The position numbers and the translations under genes were made by a program. The notes under the pieces are model-generated. The model made no database searches. It was not told the DNA's origin and saw only the letters and a program-made list of their open reading frames with translations. Below are positions 50,273-60,596 of a DNA stretch of 64,000 bases, piece after piece. The stretch comes from OLB23 sp965230965 (GTDB taxonomy: Bacteria; Patescibacteriota; Microgenomatia; UBA1406; HO2-37-13b), in the NCBI GenBank assembly GCA_965230965.1, contig OZ246401.1, positions 806,001 through 870,000 on the forward strand. Direction: 5' to 3'. Every line of letters begins with the position of its first letter. Position 1 is the first letter of the stretch.

Positions 50273-51382
50273 ATGATACCTCTTATTGATTTAAAAGCCC
50301 AATATCACTCAATAAAAAAAGATATTGATCGAGCACTCGTTGCTACATTGGAATCAGGACATTTTTCATATGGTGACCAATCACAGGCTTTTGAAAAAGA
50401 GTTTGCTACATATCTTGGATCACGATTCTGTGTTGGATTAAACTCCGGAACTGATGCGCTTATACTTGGTCTACGTTCATTACATCTTAAGCCTGGAGAT
50501 GAGATTATTGTACCGGCAAATACATATGTCTCAGCAGTAGCAGCAATTATGGAAAATAATCTCCGCCCGGTGTTTGTTGATATTAATGAAGATGATTACG
50601 GTATTAATCTCGAAGATTTGCAGAAGAAAATTTCTACTAAAACGTCTGCAGTTATTGTTGCACATATGTTTGGACTTCCAGATAACATTGATGAAATCCG
50701 CGATATTATTTCAGAGGCTGATCACACGATTTATTTGATTGAAGATGCTTCATATGCGCAAGGAGCATTGTATAAAGATGTACGCATTGGGACGTTTGGC
50801 ATTTTTTCGGTATGTTCCTTTCATCCTAAAAAGAATCTAGGAGGTTATGGCGATGGTGCCGCACTAGTGACGAACGATCCAAAAATAGAACGACTCGTGA
50901 GACTTTTTCATGATTATGGTCAAGATGGGAGACAGCGCCATACAATAATGGGAATTAGTTCGCAACTTGATGAAATTCAAGCCGCCGTCTTGCGCGTGAA
51001 ACTGATGCATTTAGATATGTGGAATAGTATGCGCGCCGAGGCAGCTGACTATTATGCAAAGTTATTTCAACAAGCATTGCCATTTGTGAGAACTCCCCAG
51101 GAATTTAGTTACCGTATGCATACATACAATAGCTATGTTGTGCAGCTTCCTGATAGAGATAGACTTATGGAATATTTAAAGCGTCATGGTATACAGTCAT
51201 CGGCATATTATCCAACTCCTATTCATCTTCAAAAGGGTCTAATACACTTAAATTATGTTGAAGGTGATATGCCAGTAGCAGAACATTGTGCTAAAGAAAT
51301 GTTAGAGCTTCCCATGTATCCGGAGTTAACTGCCGATCAATGTAGACATGTTGTAGAAGCAGTCGCTGCTTTTTATTCTTAA
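50273..51382 (+). CDS. DegT/DnrJ/EryC1/StrS-family sugar aminotransferase
   Basis: 369-aa PLP enzyme. GLNSGTDALILGL (PLP phosphate), PANTYVSAVAAI, EDASYAQGA (Asp and Gln contacts), PLP Lys in SFHPKKNLGGYGDGA. It transfers an amino group from Glu or Gln to a keto sugar nucleotide (as FdtB/QdtB). No ketosugar isomerase gene is adjacent, so the exact sugar is unknown. The ATG overlaps a TATAAT. Confidence 0.9.
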   Translation: MIPLIDLKAQYHSIKKDIDRALVATLESGHFSYGDQSQAFEKEFATYLGSRFCVGLNSGTDALILGLRSLHLKPGDEIIVPANTYVSAVAAIMENNLRPVFVDINEDDYGINLEDLQKKISTKTSAVIVAHMFGLPDNIDEIRDIISEADHTIYLIEDASYAQGALYKDVRIGTFGIFSVCSFHPKKNLGGYGDGAALVTNDPKIERLVRLFHDYGQDGRQRHTIMGISSQLDEIQAAVLRVKLMHLDMWNSMRAEAADYYAKLFQQALPFVRTPQEFSYRMHTYNSYVVQLPDRDRLMEYLKRHGIQSSAYYPTPIHLQKGLIHLNYVEGDMPVAEHCAKEMLELPMYPELTADQCRHVVEAVAAFYS

Positions 51383-52917
51383 ATAGCCTTGATGATGCCG
51401 CTTATATTCCTTACTCGTTCAATAAATATAGCAGGGGCATTTTGAAAAAGGGCTGGTAAGGACCAGTTTTTGCATATCACAAGGATCCAATTCTTAAAGT
51501 CCCACCACTGTTTTTTAAGACCGAGTTTTTTGGAAGTTTGATGTTGTCGGTGTGTGATGTGTGAAGCGTTATGAACATAATTGCCATATCCTGCCCTACT
51601 TATTCGAAGTGAAAGATCAATATCTTCAAGATAAGAGCCAAAGTTTTCATCAAAAAGACCAACTAGTTCCAGCGCCTTCCGTGTATAGACGACACATGCC
51701 CCGTTTGTTGCATCGACTTCCTGAAATTCCATATCAGGGATAATTTTTATCGGCATAGCCTTTCCTTTTGGCAAAACAATAATACCTGCAGATTCGATAG
51801 TTTCATCAGTCGAAAAAATAATTGGATTAATAGAACCCGTATCAGTAGGAATCTTCTCAATATAGGAAAAAGAATCTTGTGTAAGTAGGACATCGTCATT
51901 ACATGTGCCAATATATTTCCCCGTTGCTACGCGCATACCAACATTAACTGTTGCTGCGAAGCCATCATTTTTTTCAAGCGCTATAAAACGAATCTCAGGA
52001 AATTGTTCTCGAAGTTTCCATATATCAATAAAATCAATAGAGCTTGATACAACAATCCATTCATCAACATGGTGCAGCTGGCCTTTATTTTCCTTGAGAA
52101 AATTATGAAGCAATTCGTTGCGCATGTTTGGTACGACTATAGAAATACCTTCATGAATTTTTGGATATATATTACCCTTCCAGAATCTTCGTGTTATGAC
52201 GCCAATAATTTTTTGTGTAAGACGCGAGTGGTGTTTTTTCAGATAAATATCAAGGGAGTGGAAAAAATATGCATATCTCGATTCTGAGGAAAGATTTTTG
52301 AATGATTCCCCGCCATCGTGCGAAATCTCTATCGAGAGTTGTCCGATGTGTGCTCCGGAATTCATGAGTCTTTTTGTTATGTCACTATCTTCAAACCACA
52401 CAAAAAAACGCTCGTCCCATCCTTTTAATTTCATAAATACATTTCGTTTAATAAGGAGAGCTCCTCCAAAAAGAGTCTTTTTAGGAAAGAATGATTGTGG
52501 AATAATTCTTTGTAGAGGGGAAAATTCAATGAACAATGATGCGAGAGATGGAATAGGCTTGCTATAACCACCCTTTTTTGATTGAGGACTAGCTGCATCG
52601 AGATTTTTTTCTACCGCTTCTTGTGCGCATTTTTTAATAGTTTCGTTATCAATTGTGAGATCGGGGTTGAGAAAAAAAAGCCAGTCTCCTTTTGCATGTA
52701 GTGCCCCTTGATTGCACGCAGCTCCGTATCCCTTATTTCTTTTATTTAAGAGAAAGGTGACCTCGGGATATTTTTTTGTTAATGTTTGTGGTGAATCTTT
52801 CGAGTTGTTATCAACAACTACGATATCGATATTATTGCTTGGCTTGAGCGACATTAACATTTTATTAAGTCGATCGGTTGTATTCCAGTTAACGATAACG
52901 AGCGATATCTTATACAT
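51379..52917 (-). CDS. tandem GT2-GT2 glycosyltransferase
   Basis: 512-aa protein with two GT2 domains. Domain 1 (about 1-245) starts ISLVIVNWNTTDR and has FLNPDLT plus EDSDITKR. Domain 2 (about 265-512) starts GISIVVPNMRN, with GTCNDDVLL and LEDIDLSLRISRAG. Rhamnosyl- or other hexosyltransferases of O-antigen loci often have this arrangement; two successive sugars or an alternating polymer may be made. The start MYKISLVIV at 52917 is chosen; it overlaps the flippase gene by 8 nt. Convergent with the aminotransferase (4-nt overlap). Confidence 0.87.
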   Translation of the reverse strand: MYKISLVIVNWNTTDRLNKMLMSLKPSNNIDIVVVDNNSKDSPQTLTKKYPEVTFLLNKRNKGYGAACNQGALHAKGDWLFFLNPDLTIDNETIKKCAQEAVEKNLDAASPQSKKGGYSKPIPSLASLFIEFSPLQRIIPQSFFPKKTLFGGALLIKRNVFMKLKGWDERFFVWFEDSDITKRLMNSGAHIGQLSIEISHDGGESFKNLSSESRYAYFFHSLDIYLKKHHSRLTQKIIGVITRRFWKGNIYPKIHEGISIVVPNMRNELLHNFLKENKGQLHHVDEWIVVSSSIDFIDIWKLREQFPEIRFIALEKNDGFAATVNVGMRVATGKYIGTCNDDVLLTQDSFSYIEKIPTDTGSINPIIFSTDETIESAGIIVLPKGKAMPIKIIPDMEFQEVDATNGACVVYTRKALELVGLFDENFGSYLEDIDLSLRISRAGYGNYVHNASHITHRQHQTSKKLGLKKQWWDFKNWILVICKNWSLPALFQNAPAIFIERVRNISGIIKAI

Positions 52918-54094
52918 TTTTTTTGCGTAGCAAATGCACAAACCAAAGATTAATAATAAGACCTGTGGATTCTGTAATCATCATTGCTGAAGCAGCACCT
53001 TGAAGTCCATATAAGGGTATAAGAAGAATGTTGAGACTGACATTCAAGGCCGTGTTTAATATGCCAAATGGCAAAAAAGCCTTCACAAGATCTGAGGATT
53101 GTACATATGAAGCGAGTGGCGCGTTAATAAACATGAAGAATAATGTTGCCGATAAGATTTGCATAACCACTATTGCCGGCGCATAAGCCGATCCATGGAA
53201 TACCTGAATAATTGTTGGTGCGCAGAATGCAAGTGCAAGACTAAAGATCATGCCAAAAAATCCGGTAATTCCGGCAAATGCATATATGTGTTTTTTTGCA
53301 GCTGTATGATTTTGCGCAAATAATGGAAATGTCACCTGGACAAGCGATGAGGGTAGCAGAGCAAAATATTCGAGGTATCGATATGCAAGTCCATAAAAAC
53401 CAAGTGCTGCCTCGCCTAAATATCCGCGAACTAGAATTGAGTCAGCGCGTGCATATGTGGCTGAGGTGTAATTAAGAAGAGCATATTTCGAGGACGAGCG
53501 AAGTGTTTTAAGTAGCGGCATATGTGCTCTGTTAATATCCTCTAATTTATTTCTTGGAAACAATATAAAAACCGCAATAATGTCTCCTACTAAATATGCG
53601 GAGACTGCATCAAGCACAGTGACCGAGTGCTGTTTGATGAGCATAACGATAAGAATAGGAATAGATTGGATTACTTGTTGAAGACTTGGTTTAAGTACAA
53701 TCTTGTGGCGGATTAGATATGCTGTTGCAATAGACAGAAGCGCATGTGGAAGTAATACAGAGCTTGTGACCAATGCGAGGGGCATTGGCAGCCATTTAAG
53801 AACTGAAATAGTAAGAAAAAGCAGCATAGAAGTTATCACGGCTAATATCATGCGCACTTTCGTAAAAGAACGAAAAGCTTTTTCTTCATCTTCTTGTTTT
53901 TGATACCATTGTGAAAGTCCATAGTCCCCAATAACACTCCCTAACATGCTGAAAGTTACGACGAGCGTGGCTTGACCATATTCTGAAGGAGAAATAAAGC
54001 GACTTAGAACAATATAGACAGTGGAGGTAAAGATTTTACTTATTATTGAGCCACCAAAATGAATACCCGATCGCTTGAATACGGATTTGATCAT
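52910..54094 (-). CDS. Wzx-type polysaccharide flippase
   Basis: 394-aa MOP-type flippase with ~12 helices. The N-terminus SGIHFGGSIISKIFTSTVYIVLSRF and the FGILNTALNVSLNILLIPLYGLQGAA motif are typical. Third flippase domain in the window. Lies between GT2-GT2 and GT-C genes in a long minus-strand run with small overlaps, so part of one glycan operon. Confidence 0.87.
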   Translation of the reverse strand: MIKSVFKRSGIHFGGSIISKIFTSTVYIVLSRFISPSEYGQATLVVTFSMLGSVIGDYGLSQWYQKQEDEEKAFRSFTKVRMILAVITSMLLFLTISVLKWLPMPLALVTSSVLLPHALLSIATAYLIRHKIVLKPSLQQVIQSIPILIVMLIKQHSVTVLDAVSAYLVGDIIAVFILFPRNKLEDINRAHMPLLKTLRSSSKYALLNYTSATYARADSILVRGYLGEAALGFYGLAYRYLEYFALLPSSLVQVTFPLFAQNHTAAKKHIYAFAGITGFFGMIFSLALAFCAPTIIQVFHGSAYAPAIVVMQILSATLFFMFINAPLASYVQSSDLVKAFLPFGILNTALNVSLNILLIPLYGLQGAASAMMITESTGLIINLWFVHLLRKKNV

Positions 54095-54097
54095 ACT

Positions 54098-55627
54098 TTA
54101 TTGTACTCCCCAACTATAAAGTGTTGCTGGCCAGATTGAGTATGGATTATCATCGAGTGGATAATGATCAAGATAGAGTTCTTTTTTAAGATTTTTTTCA
54201 GCGTATTGAATGACATCCTGGGGCAAAGATGCGTCATCGATAAAAAGAAAACCAACTGAATTCTTTGCAATAATCTTTTTTAAGTCTTGCACATTTCCTA
54301 CGAAACCAATGCGTGGTGAGACACGCTTTACATCATTTTCAATATAGAACTTTGTTTTTTTTATATGTCCATTCGCAAACCCTTCTTCATTTTCCCAACG
54401 GAACATATATAAATTTTCATAATTACTCCCAAGATACCAATATGCGCGACTTGGCCAGGTTTCGATAACTGCCGGTTTTTTGTCTGCCTTGTCGAGAATG
54501 ATTTTATATACCTGGTGATAATCGATATTTGAGATTTCTCGAAAATCATGATTTATTGAGTAATATGCCTTTGGCCGATTCACAAATTTATGACCATTTA
54601 AAATTATAAAAAAGGTAATTCCTATCGCTAAGAGAATTTTCCTATTTTTCACTTTTATATTCTTTGAAAGCATGCTTGAGATCTCATCTATGGTTATTCC
54701 TGCCCCTATCAATAAAAGTGGGAAGATTGGGAGAAGATATTTTGACATATGATGACCAAAAAAGAAGGTAACGAAAAGCAAGTGACTTGAAATATAAGTT
54801 AGCACGACAATAGAATGGCGGTTTTTTTTGAGGAAAAGGAATGATAATCCTAACAGCGCAAGGAATGTAATGAGCATGTATTCTCGCCAGAGAAAAGAGT
54901 GATAATAACCAATATTATTTGCTTGCAAAAATCCTGCAGAAAAGAAGGAAAGGAATGCCTCGAAGACACCAATACTATACAAAAGTACAATACATCCTAA
55001 TATCAGGGTGTAGGTTAGCGGATTTTTTAGAAGTGAGTTTACTTGTTTTTTATGCAAACGAATATAGTCTATCGAAACAGTTAGCAATACAATATAGAAG
55101 AGTGAATGCGTAAGTATGCCGAGAATTGATATTACAATAAAACTTGCACATATTTTTTGAGATGGTTTGCCCTCTTGAATATATTTGAGATATACATAGA
55201 TGGCTGAACAAATAAGAAGCTGTAATAGCATATATCCCCTCGCTTGTTGAGACCATACTATTTCAAAATATGAAAATGTTGTAAATATTGCGGCAACAAT
55301 TCCCGCTGTTTTCGAATAGAGTTCTTTGCCAAGATAGTAGACCATTAGCGGTACTATGGAACCAATAATTACAATTGGCAGTCGAGCCACCCATTCATGC
55401 GAGCCAAATAATGAGAAAAAACCAGCTATAAGAAAATGAGTGGTAATATTTTGAAACTCAAAGAGCAATGAGGCATCAGAGAAAACGCGCAGACCATGTT
55501 CAAGAATAAGTTTTGCCTGAGTTCCCGAACTAAATTCATCGACCCAAAATGGATAATTATTGTGCAATCCATAAAAGCGCAAAGCAAACGCAATGAAAAC
55601 AAGCAGATAAACGAATTTATGACGCAT
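54098..55627 (-). CDS. GT-C membrane glycosyltransferase (PMT_2-like)
   Basis: 509-aa polytopic protein with 11-12 helices and an exterior C-terminal domain. FWVDEFSSG gives the DE pair of the first loop (same place as WLDET in the 24761 gene). WSQQARGYML in the third loop is also typical of GT39/GT83. It should transfer a lipid-phosphate-linked sugar outside the cell. 3 nt downstream of its stop the flippase begins. Confidence 0.85.
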   Translation of the reverse strand: MRHKFVYLLVFIAFALRFYGLHNNYPFWVDEFSSGTQAKLILEHGLRVFSDASLLFEFQNITTHFLIAGFFSLFGSHEWVARLPIVIIGSIVPLMVYYLGKELYSKTAGIVAAIFTTFSYFEIVWSQQARGYMLLQLLICSAIYVYLKYIQEGKPSQKICASFIVISILGILTHSLFYIVLLTVSIDYIRLHKKQVNSLLKNPLTYTLILGCIVLLYSIGVFEAFLSFFSAGFLQANNIGYYHSFLWREYMLITFLALLGLSFLFLKKNRHSIVVLTYISSHLLFVTFFFGHHMSKYLLPIFPLLLIGAGITIDEISSMLSKNIKVKNRKILLAIGITFFIILNGHKFVNRPKAYYSINHDFREISNIDYHQVYKIILDKADKKPAVIETWPSRAYWYLGSNYENLYMFRWENEEGFANGHIKKTKFYIENDVKRVSPRIGFVGNVQDLKKIIAKNSVGFLFIDDASLPQDVIQYAEKNLKKELYLDHYPLDDNPYSIWPATLYSWGVQ

Positions 55628-55648
55628 TATGAGTACATTTTATCATAG

Positions 55649-56590
55649 TTATGAAGCTACTTTCTCATTTCTTAGCAAAAGAATATCTTGTACCATTGCC
55701 ATAACAATAAACAAGAAAGCCCAGGAGGCGCTTTTTTCAACAATGTTATTATTGTTCAAAAGCTGACTTATCACGCAGAAGATAAGAAGACCAAAAGAAA
55801 CATAAAATGAATATTTCGAGGATTTTTTGTATCGTCTTGTCAAAAAAAGCCATAAAGCAGCAACTGTTAAATAGGCCATGTCAAAGAACTGAAAGATGAA
55901 AATAGAATCAAACAAAACGGTTAAAAGTAGTATGCCCAATAAAGCTTTATCTAAGTACTTTTTTTCAATCATCCTCCAAACTGCATAGAATATAAACGGA
56001 TACATACACACAATGGATCCAAATGCTTGATAGTTATTATGAATAATGTTGCCAATTTTTTTATATAAAAATGCAGTGAATGCGGTTTTGCTTTTTACTA
56101 GGGGTGCTTTTGGATATTTGTACAAAGTAGTAAGTGCTGGTGAGTGTCGGTTTAGTTTTAAAACTGAATTAAAATGAGTTGCATTTTTCAACTCAACACT
56201 AATAACATAGCGTTTATTTTTTGACTGTTCAATTATGGGAAAGCCAAATGGATAAAATGACAGATCGTTAAGCTGCTCAGCATCGTAGTCGTTTTCGTAA
56301 TACCATTGAGGAGAACCCTCTTCTTTAATACGAAATGTAATAATACCTTTTACCATTTTATTTCTCTGATCAAAGTTTACGGAAACAATGCCTAAGTAAT
56401 TATCTTTCGCAACAAATTTTGCTTCCATTTTTTTCCCTTCTAAAACTGTTGTTTTTCTATCGTACCCGAAAACTTCCTTGGTGTAACTTTCTGATAGTAA
56501 TGTATATGATTTTTCAATTAAAAAAATTTGAGTAGCCAGAAGAACTATCCAAAGAAAAATTAAACCAAGTGGTATGAGAATTTTTTTCAT
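55649..56590 (-). CDS. membrane protein of unknown function in glycan operon
   Basis: 313-aa protein. One N-terminal helix (about 5-27), an exterior beta-rich domain (about 30-185) and then four to five helices to the C-terminus. No family recognised. The start MKKILIPLG at 56590 is chosen because it gives an ATGA overlap with the upstream GT-C gene; an earlier ATG would overlap more. Likely acts with that protein, perhaps in glycan modification or export. Confidence 0.65.
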   Translation of the reverse strand: MKKILIPLGLIFLWIVLLATQIFLIEKSYTLLSESYTKEVFGYDRKTTVLEGKKMEAKFVAKDNYLGIVSVNFDQRNKMVKGIITFRIKEEGSPQWYYENDYDAEQLNDLSFYPFGFPIIEQSKNKRYVISVELKNATHFNSVLKLNRHSPALTTLYKYPKAPLVKSKTAFTAFLYKKIGNIIHNNYQAFGSIVCMYPFIFYAVWRMIEKKYLDKALLGILLLTVLFDSIFIFQFFDMAYLTVAALWLFLTRRYKKSSKYSFYVSFGLLIFCVISQLLNNNNIVEKSASWAFLFIVMAMVQDILLLRNEKVAS

Positions 56591-58629
56591 TTTCTTTTGA
56601 AATACAATACTGCACAACATGCACATGTAATGCCAATTGTTGTTAACAATATAGATAAGCCTATATAAGTATACACTTGAGGCTTAAAATATAGAGTTGC
56701 TTCAATATTGATGCTACCATCAGGGTTTTCTGTATATGCATTTTTATGCAAGTGCTCTTTTAAGTTTTTAGGGTTTAGCACGAATGAATTAAAGTGGAAA
56801 AACTTGTCAACAAAATAATCCTGAGAATTTATTGAGTATTTTTTTGTGAGAACATCGAATTTATTAAAAGATCCAAAATATAGAGACCATTCACTATGAA
56901 ACTGTTCAGAGAAAATTAATGTAGAGTTTTTTGAAATATTGTTAATACGAATTTTATATTCGTAAGGCTTTACAAAAGTATATGAAACTTGTGCTTGATT
57001 GCTAAATATATGTGGAGTGTAATGAGTGTTCTCATATACTGCTACTTCATTTGTTCCAATGTTTATTTTTTTCAAGTATGCAAGTGAATCTAATTTTTTA
57101 GCAATCTTTTTTCTGGAATCATAATAGACATAGAAGTTATCGTCGTTTTCAGAGTCCTCAAGTGGAATAAATATATAACGTGTTGACGAAATATTAATAA
57201 ACTCTTCGAAATTATTGCTCAGAACGAAGTTTAAAAGATTATCCTTTGCGCTCGAAAGATATAATGATGGTAGTGTAAAAGCAAGACTCATGGAGGGGTG
57301 TTCATCATCATAATATGTCCATCTGGATTCACGAGGAATCCAGAGACTTCTATAGAATCCTTTATGTGATTGTAGATGTGATTTTACTACGAGATAATCA
57401 TTGGGTATATGCCTGGGAACAAATAAAGTTCCAATTTCATGAGTAATAAGAGGTCGGGCGTTTATGACAAAAATTGCCGCGATAATACCGGTAACTATGT
57501 ATCTGCATTTGTAGAAACTACTTTCACGGTTTGTCTTAAAAATATACGCAACAAAAGATGATATCAGCACGGCGTAACCCAAAGCTATATAAAAGAAGAA
57601 TTTACTTCCCTCACGAAAAGCATTAAAGCCAGGGAGATGATCATATAGAAATTTATACACGTGGGTAAAGGGTATGTCTGATTGCTTTGTAAGGAAAACA
57701 CCAATCATCGATACTAGTGCGAAAAAGACAATCACAGCATTTTTTCTATTAACATACAAGCTCAATATTGCTATAAATGGAATAATCCAGAAGTAAATAG
57801 GTATTGGCTGCACAATAAATATTGCTGAACGTCCTCCTGTCCAAAATGGATGGAATAAGGTAAAGGCATTGACAATATTCAGAAAACTATCACCGAACAA
57901 AGCTCGGGCAAAAAATTCATTACTTGTCAACGAATGCCCAGCAGAGAACGATATCATCCAATAGAGGTTTGCTACTATTACCGAAGCTAAAGCGAGCAAA
58001 ATATATATAGATATCTGCAAATTTTTCTTGAAATTATTTTTTCCGATGAAAATAAAAAAAAGCATTGCTAAAAGTTCAGAAAGTGCAACGATATACCAAG
58101 CTCTAAATTCCCAATAACTAATCAAAATATTGGTTATAGCAAGTAATAAGAAGTGGTGTCGTTCTGGTTTGTTAATTATTTCTAGAATAAAGTAGAAAAT
58201 GAGTGGTGCCAATGCAAAAGCTACCATAAGGGGTAGATGACTGCTCCTGCCAATAACAAAGTATGTATTGTAGCTAAATACTAGAGCTCCAATAGTTGCA
58301 GCTAATGAGGATTTAGTAATTTTACGACATAATAAGTAGCTTGATATAATTGCAAGAATAAGGCTTGGATAAAAGTAAATAAATCTTTCTGCACAGCCAA
58401 AACCGCACATATTGCCAAAAAATCCCCATAAAATATCCATCATATACGTTGGTAGTCGCAAATTAACTGATCCCAAACCAAGTGAGCTCCACGTAGAAGG
58501 AAATTGACTTATTAAATTAAGATTTTCGGGGTAAAAAAATCCCCAATCTCCGCTTGAAAGTATTGCATTTGAAAAAAACCATACATCATGAATAAAAATA
58601 GAAGCGACAAGAAGTAGAAGAATATACAT
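56587..58629 (-). CDS. large GT-C-like membrane protein (AftD/YfhO-like)
   Basis: 680-aa protein with ~12 helices and a C-terminal exterior domain (about residues 420-650). SSGDWGFFYPEN in the first loop (acidic Asp/Glu) and FREGSKFFFYI in a later loop match AftD-like/YfhO-like GT-C proteins (arabinofuranosyltransferase or lipid-glycan transferase). Sugar unknown. A related protein starts at 62498. Confidence 0.72.
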   Translation of the reverse strand: MYILLLLVASIFIHDVWFFSNAILSSGDWGFFYPENLNLISQFPSTWSSLGLGSVNLRLPTYMMDILWGFFGNMCGFGCAERFIYFYPSLILAIISSYLLCRKITKSSLAATIGALVFSYNTYFVIGRSSHLPLMVAFALAPLIFYFILEIINKPERHHFLLLAITNILISYWEFRAWYIVALSELLAMLFFIFIGKNNFKKNLQISIYILLALASVIVANLYWMISFSAGHSLTSNEFFARALFGDSFLNIVNAFTLFHPFWTGGRSAIFIVQPIPIYFWIIPFIAILSLYVNRKNAVIVFFALVSMIGVFLTKQSDIPFTHVYKFLYDHLPGFNAFREGSKFFFYIALGYAVLISSFVAYIFKTNRESSFYKCRYIVTGIIAAIFVINARPLITHEIGTLFVPRHIPNDYLVVKSHLQSHKGFYRSLWIPRESRWTYYDDEHPSMSLAFTLPSLYLSSAKDNLLNFVLSNNFEEFINISSTRYIFIPLEDSENDDNFYVYYDSRKKIAKKLDSLAYLKKINIGTNEVAVYENTHYTPHIFSNQAQVSYTFVKPYEYKIRINNISKNSTLIFSEQFHSEWSLYFGSFNKFDVLTKKYSINSQDYFVDKFFHFNSFVLNPKNLKEHLHKNAYTENPDGSINIEATLYFKPQVYTYIGLSILLTTIGITCACCAVLYFKRK

Positions 58630-58630
58630 A

Positions 58631-59383
58631 TTAATTCTTTTGGAATATCAAGAAACTAGACCCAAGTAATAATCGAAGAAACCCTTTATCAAGAATGGAT
58701 CCAGCCGATGAAGTTCTTTGTTGAGAGGACCAAAATTTTAATGCTAACTTTTTTGTTTTTGACCAATTAATTATGTCAATAGGATTTGTTTCGTTAACAG
58801 CATCGTCATCGGGTTGAAAAATCTCGTTTTGAGTTGTCTGCATTTTCTTAAACATTGACCTTTTCAAGGTACTTTTCACTATAATTTTAGAAAGATTAAC
58901 AATCTTTCGCAAAATACCTCTAGTGTTTCTGTGATAATTATTTGTAACTGATAGAAAATTCGGACAAATAACAATAATGTAGCCGCCCTTTTTAACTAGG
59001 CGATATTTCTCTTCGAGGAACAGTTTGGGGTTATCAGTATGCTCCAAAACATTAATTGAACCAACAATATCGAAAGTTTTTGCCTTAAATGGTAATTTTT
59101 TTCCATCATATAATTTGCAATGAAGTCCCTTGGACTTACATGAAAGGAGTGAAGTTTTTGACACTTCTACACCATTAATCCTTGAGTTCGGTACTCCTCT
59201 TTTTCGGAGCATATCGAGAGCGTTTCCCGTCCCGCAGCCAATATCAAGAAATGTTCCTTTTTTAGAAAGATATTCAAGAATTTTTTCTACATATAGTTCA
59301 AATGCATAATCATCCTGGTTGTTTAGAAAGGAGGAATATGCAGCATTAACCCTGTACCAGCTTTCGTGTTTATTTTTTGTCAT
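58631..59383 (-). CDS. class I SAM-dependent methyltransferase
   Basis: 250-aa methyltransferase. Motif I FLDIGCGTGNALD (about residues 44-56), beta4 region GSINVLEHTDNP, and KKGGYIIVICPN after it. Typical of Methyltransf_11/23 proteins in glycan loci; could methylate a terminal sugar. It overlaps the GT4 gene by 14 nt, indicating cotranscription. Confidence 0.87.
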   Translation of the reverse strand: MTKNKHESWYRVNAAYSSFLNNQDDYAFELYVEKILEYLSKKGTFLDIGCGTGNALDMLRKRGVPNSRINGVEVSKTSLLSCKSKGLHCKLYDGKKLPFKAKTFDIVGSINVLEHTDNPKLFLEEKYRLVKKGGYIIVICPNFLSVTNNYHRNTRGILRKIVNLSKIIVKSTLKRSMFKKMQTTQNEIFQPDDDAVNETNPIDIINWSKTKKLALKFWSSQQRTSSAGSILDKGFLRLLLGSSFLIFQKN

Positions 59384-60596
59384 AGATGAGGTTATTGTAC
59401 AATGAAATGTATTGAGGAATTATGGAGTTTTCCCAGTCATATTCTTCTGCTGCTTTCATTGCATGCAGCTGTAATTTTTCGCGCAATTCTTTGTTGTTAA
59501 TTAGCTGACTAAGCTTTTCGCCTAATTGTAAATAATTTTCATTATCCACAAGATAACCTGTTTTTCCGTTTTCAATTATAGCTCGAGAGCCATAATTTTT
59601 TGAAGTAATTATTGCAAGTCCGGAAGACATCGCCTCAAGGTACATTTGTGCCACACTATCAGCTCTCGTCATGCTAACAAAAATATCTGCATTACGGTAG
59701 TAGTAGGGCATCTTACTAAACGGAACTTGTCCAACAAAAGTAATTTTGTTAGCAAGTCCTCTTTTCTTTACAAGTTTTTTCAAAGTTGCTTTCTGAGGGC
59801 CATCTCCTACTATAGTTAAATGCAATTTGGAAAATCCCTTTTTATTTTTCATGGAGTATATGCTCTCAATTAAAAGATCGTATCCCTTTCTGCTAATTAG
59901 TGCACCAGTCGATAAGACTTCAATTTTTTTTTGATGTTTTGAATCAGTAATTTTTTTTGGGTAAAACTTTTTTGTGTCGACACCTGGTGAAATTACGTAA
60001 ATATGTTTGTCACTAACACCTTGACGTATAAGAGTATTTCTAACATCGTCATTAACGACAATTATAGCATCGCTTTTTTTAAGCGTTGCGTAGGAGAGAA
60101 TTTTTAAGGGGAATGAAAATAGTGTGATGAGATAGTTAGTCGCTTTGTTAGTGATTATTTTCTTGTAGGTTAATTTTTCATTTTGGTCATGGAGATTATC
60201 AGGAAAGTAAGGAAGCGTATTCTGAACTGGGCCAATTATTTTAATAACTTTTTTTCTTCTTGGTATTAAAAAAGCAATATTAAATGTACGCCCTAGGTAA
60301 AATGGTAAAACATGATGGTGAATATCAAAGCTTTCTTTTTTTAATAAATTAAGTCCTTTAACTCCATAGGCAAAAGCAAATCTAATTGTATTAAAAAGAC
60401 CAAGATCAATATATTTTTTTTTACTATGTAAAGAGATAATTTTGTATTTTAAGGCTTTAACATTTGAAAACTCGGTAACCGCAATTGACCCACTATATTT
60501 GTTTCCGAGACTATTGACAATCTGATATGCCCACCTTAATTCTGATCCTCTATTATTAAGTAGGGCGTAGTGTGCTGGACAGAAAAGTATTTTCAT
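59370..60596 (-). CDS. glycosyltransferase family 4
   Basis: 408-aa GT-B enzyme. ISPGVDTKKFYP, VLSTGALISRKGYDLLIESI and the AQMYLEAMSSGLAIITSKNYG segment (E-x7-E-like region) are characteristic of family 4. The N-terminus lacks the common GG-motif form. It probably adds a hexose to a lipid-linked glycan. Overlaps the GT2 gene upstream by 4 nt. Confidence 0.9.
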   Translation of the reverse strand: MKILFCPAHYALLNNRGSELRWAYQIVNSLGNKYSGSIAVTEFSNVKALKYKIISLHSKKKYIDLGLFNTIRFAFAYGVKGLNLLKKESFDIHHHVLPFYLGRTFNIAFLIPRRKKVIKIIGPVQNTLPYFPDNLHDQNEKLTYKKIITNKATNYLITLFSFPLKILSYATLKKSDAIIVVNDDVRNTLIRQGVSDKHIYVISPGVDTKKFYPKKITDSKHQKKIEVLSTGALISRKGYDLLIESIYSMKNKKGFSKLHLTIVGDGPQKATLKKLVKKRGLANKITFVGQVPFSKMPYYYRNADIFVSMTRADSVAQMYLEAMSSGLAIITSKNYGSRAIIENGKTGYLVDNENYLQLGEKLSQLINNKELREKLQLHAMKAAEEYDWENSIIPQYISLYNNLIYDKK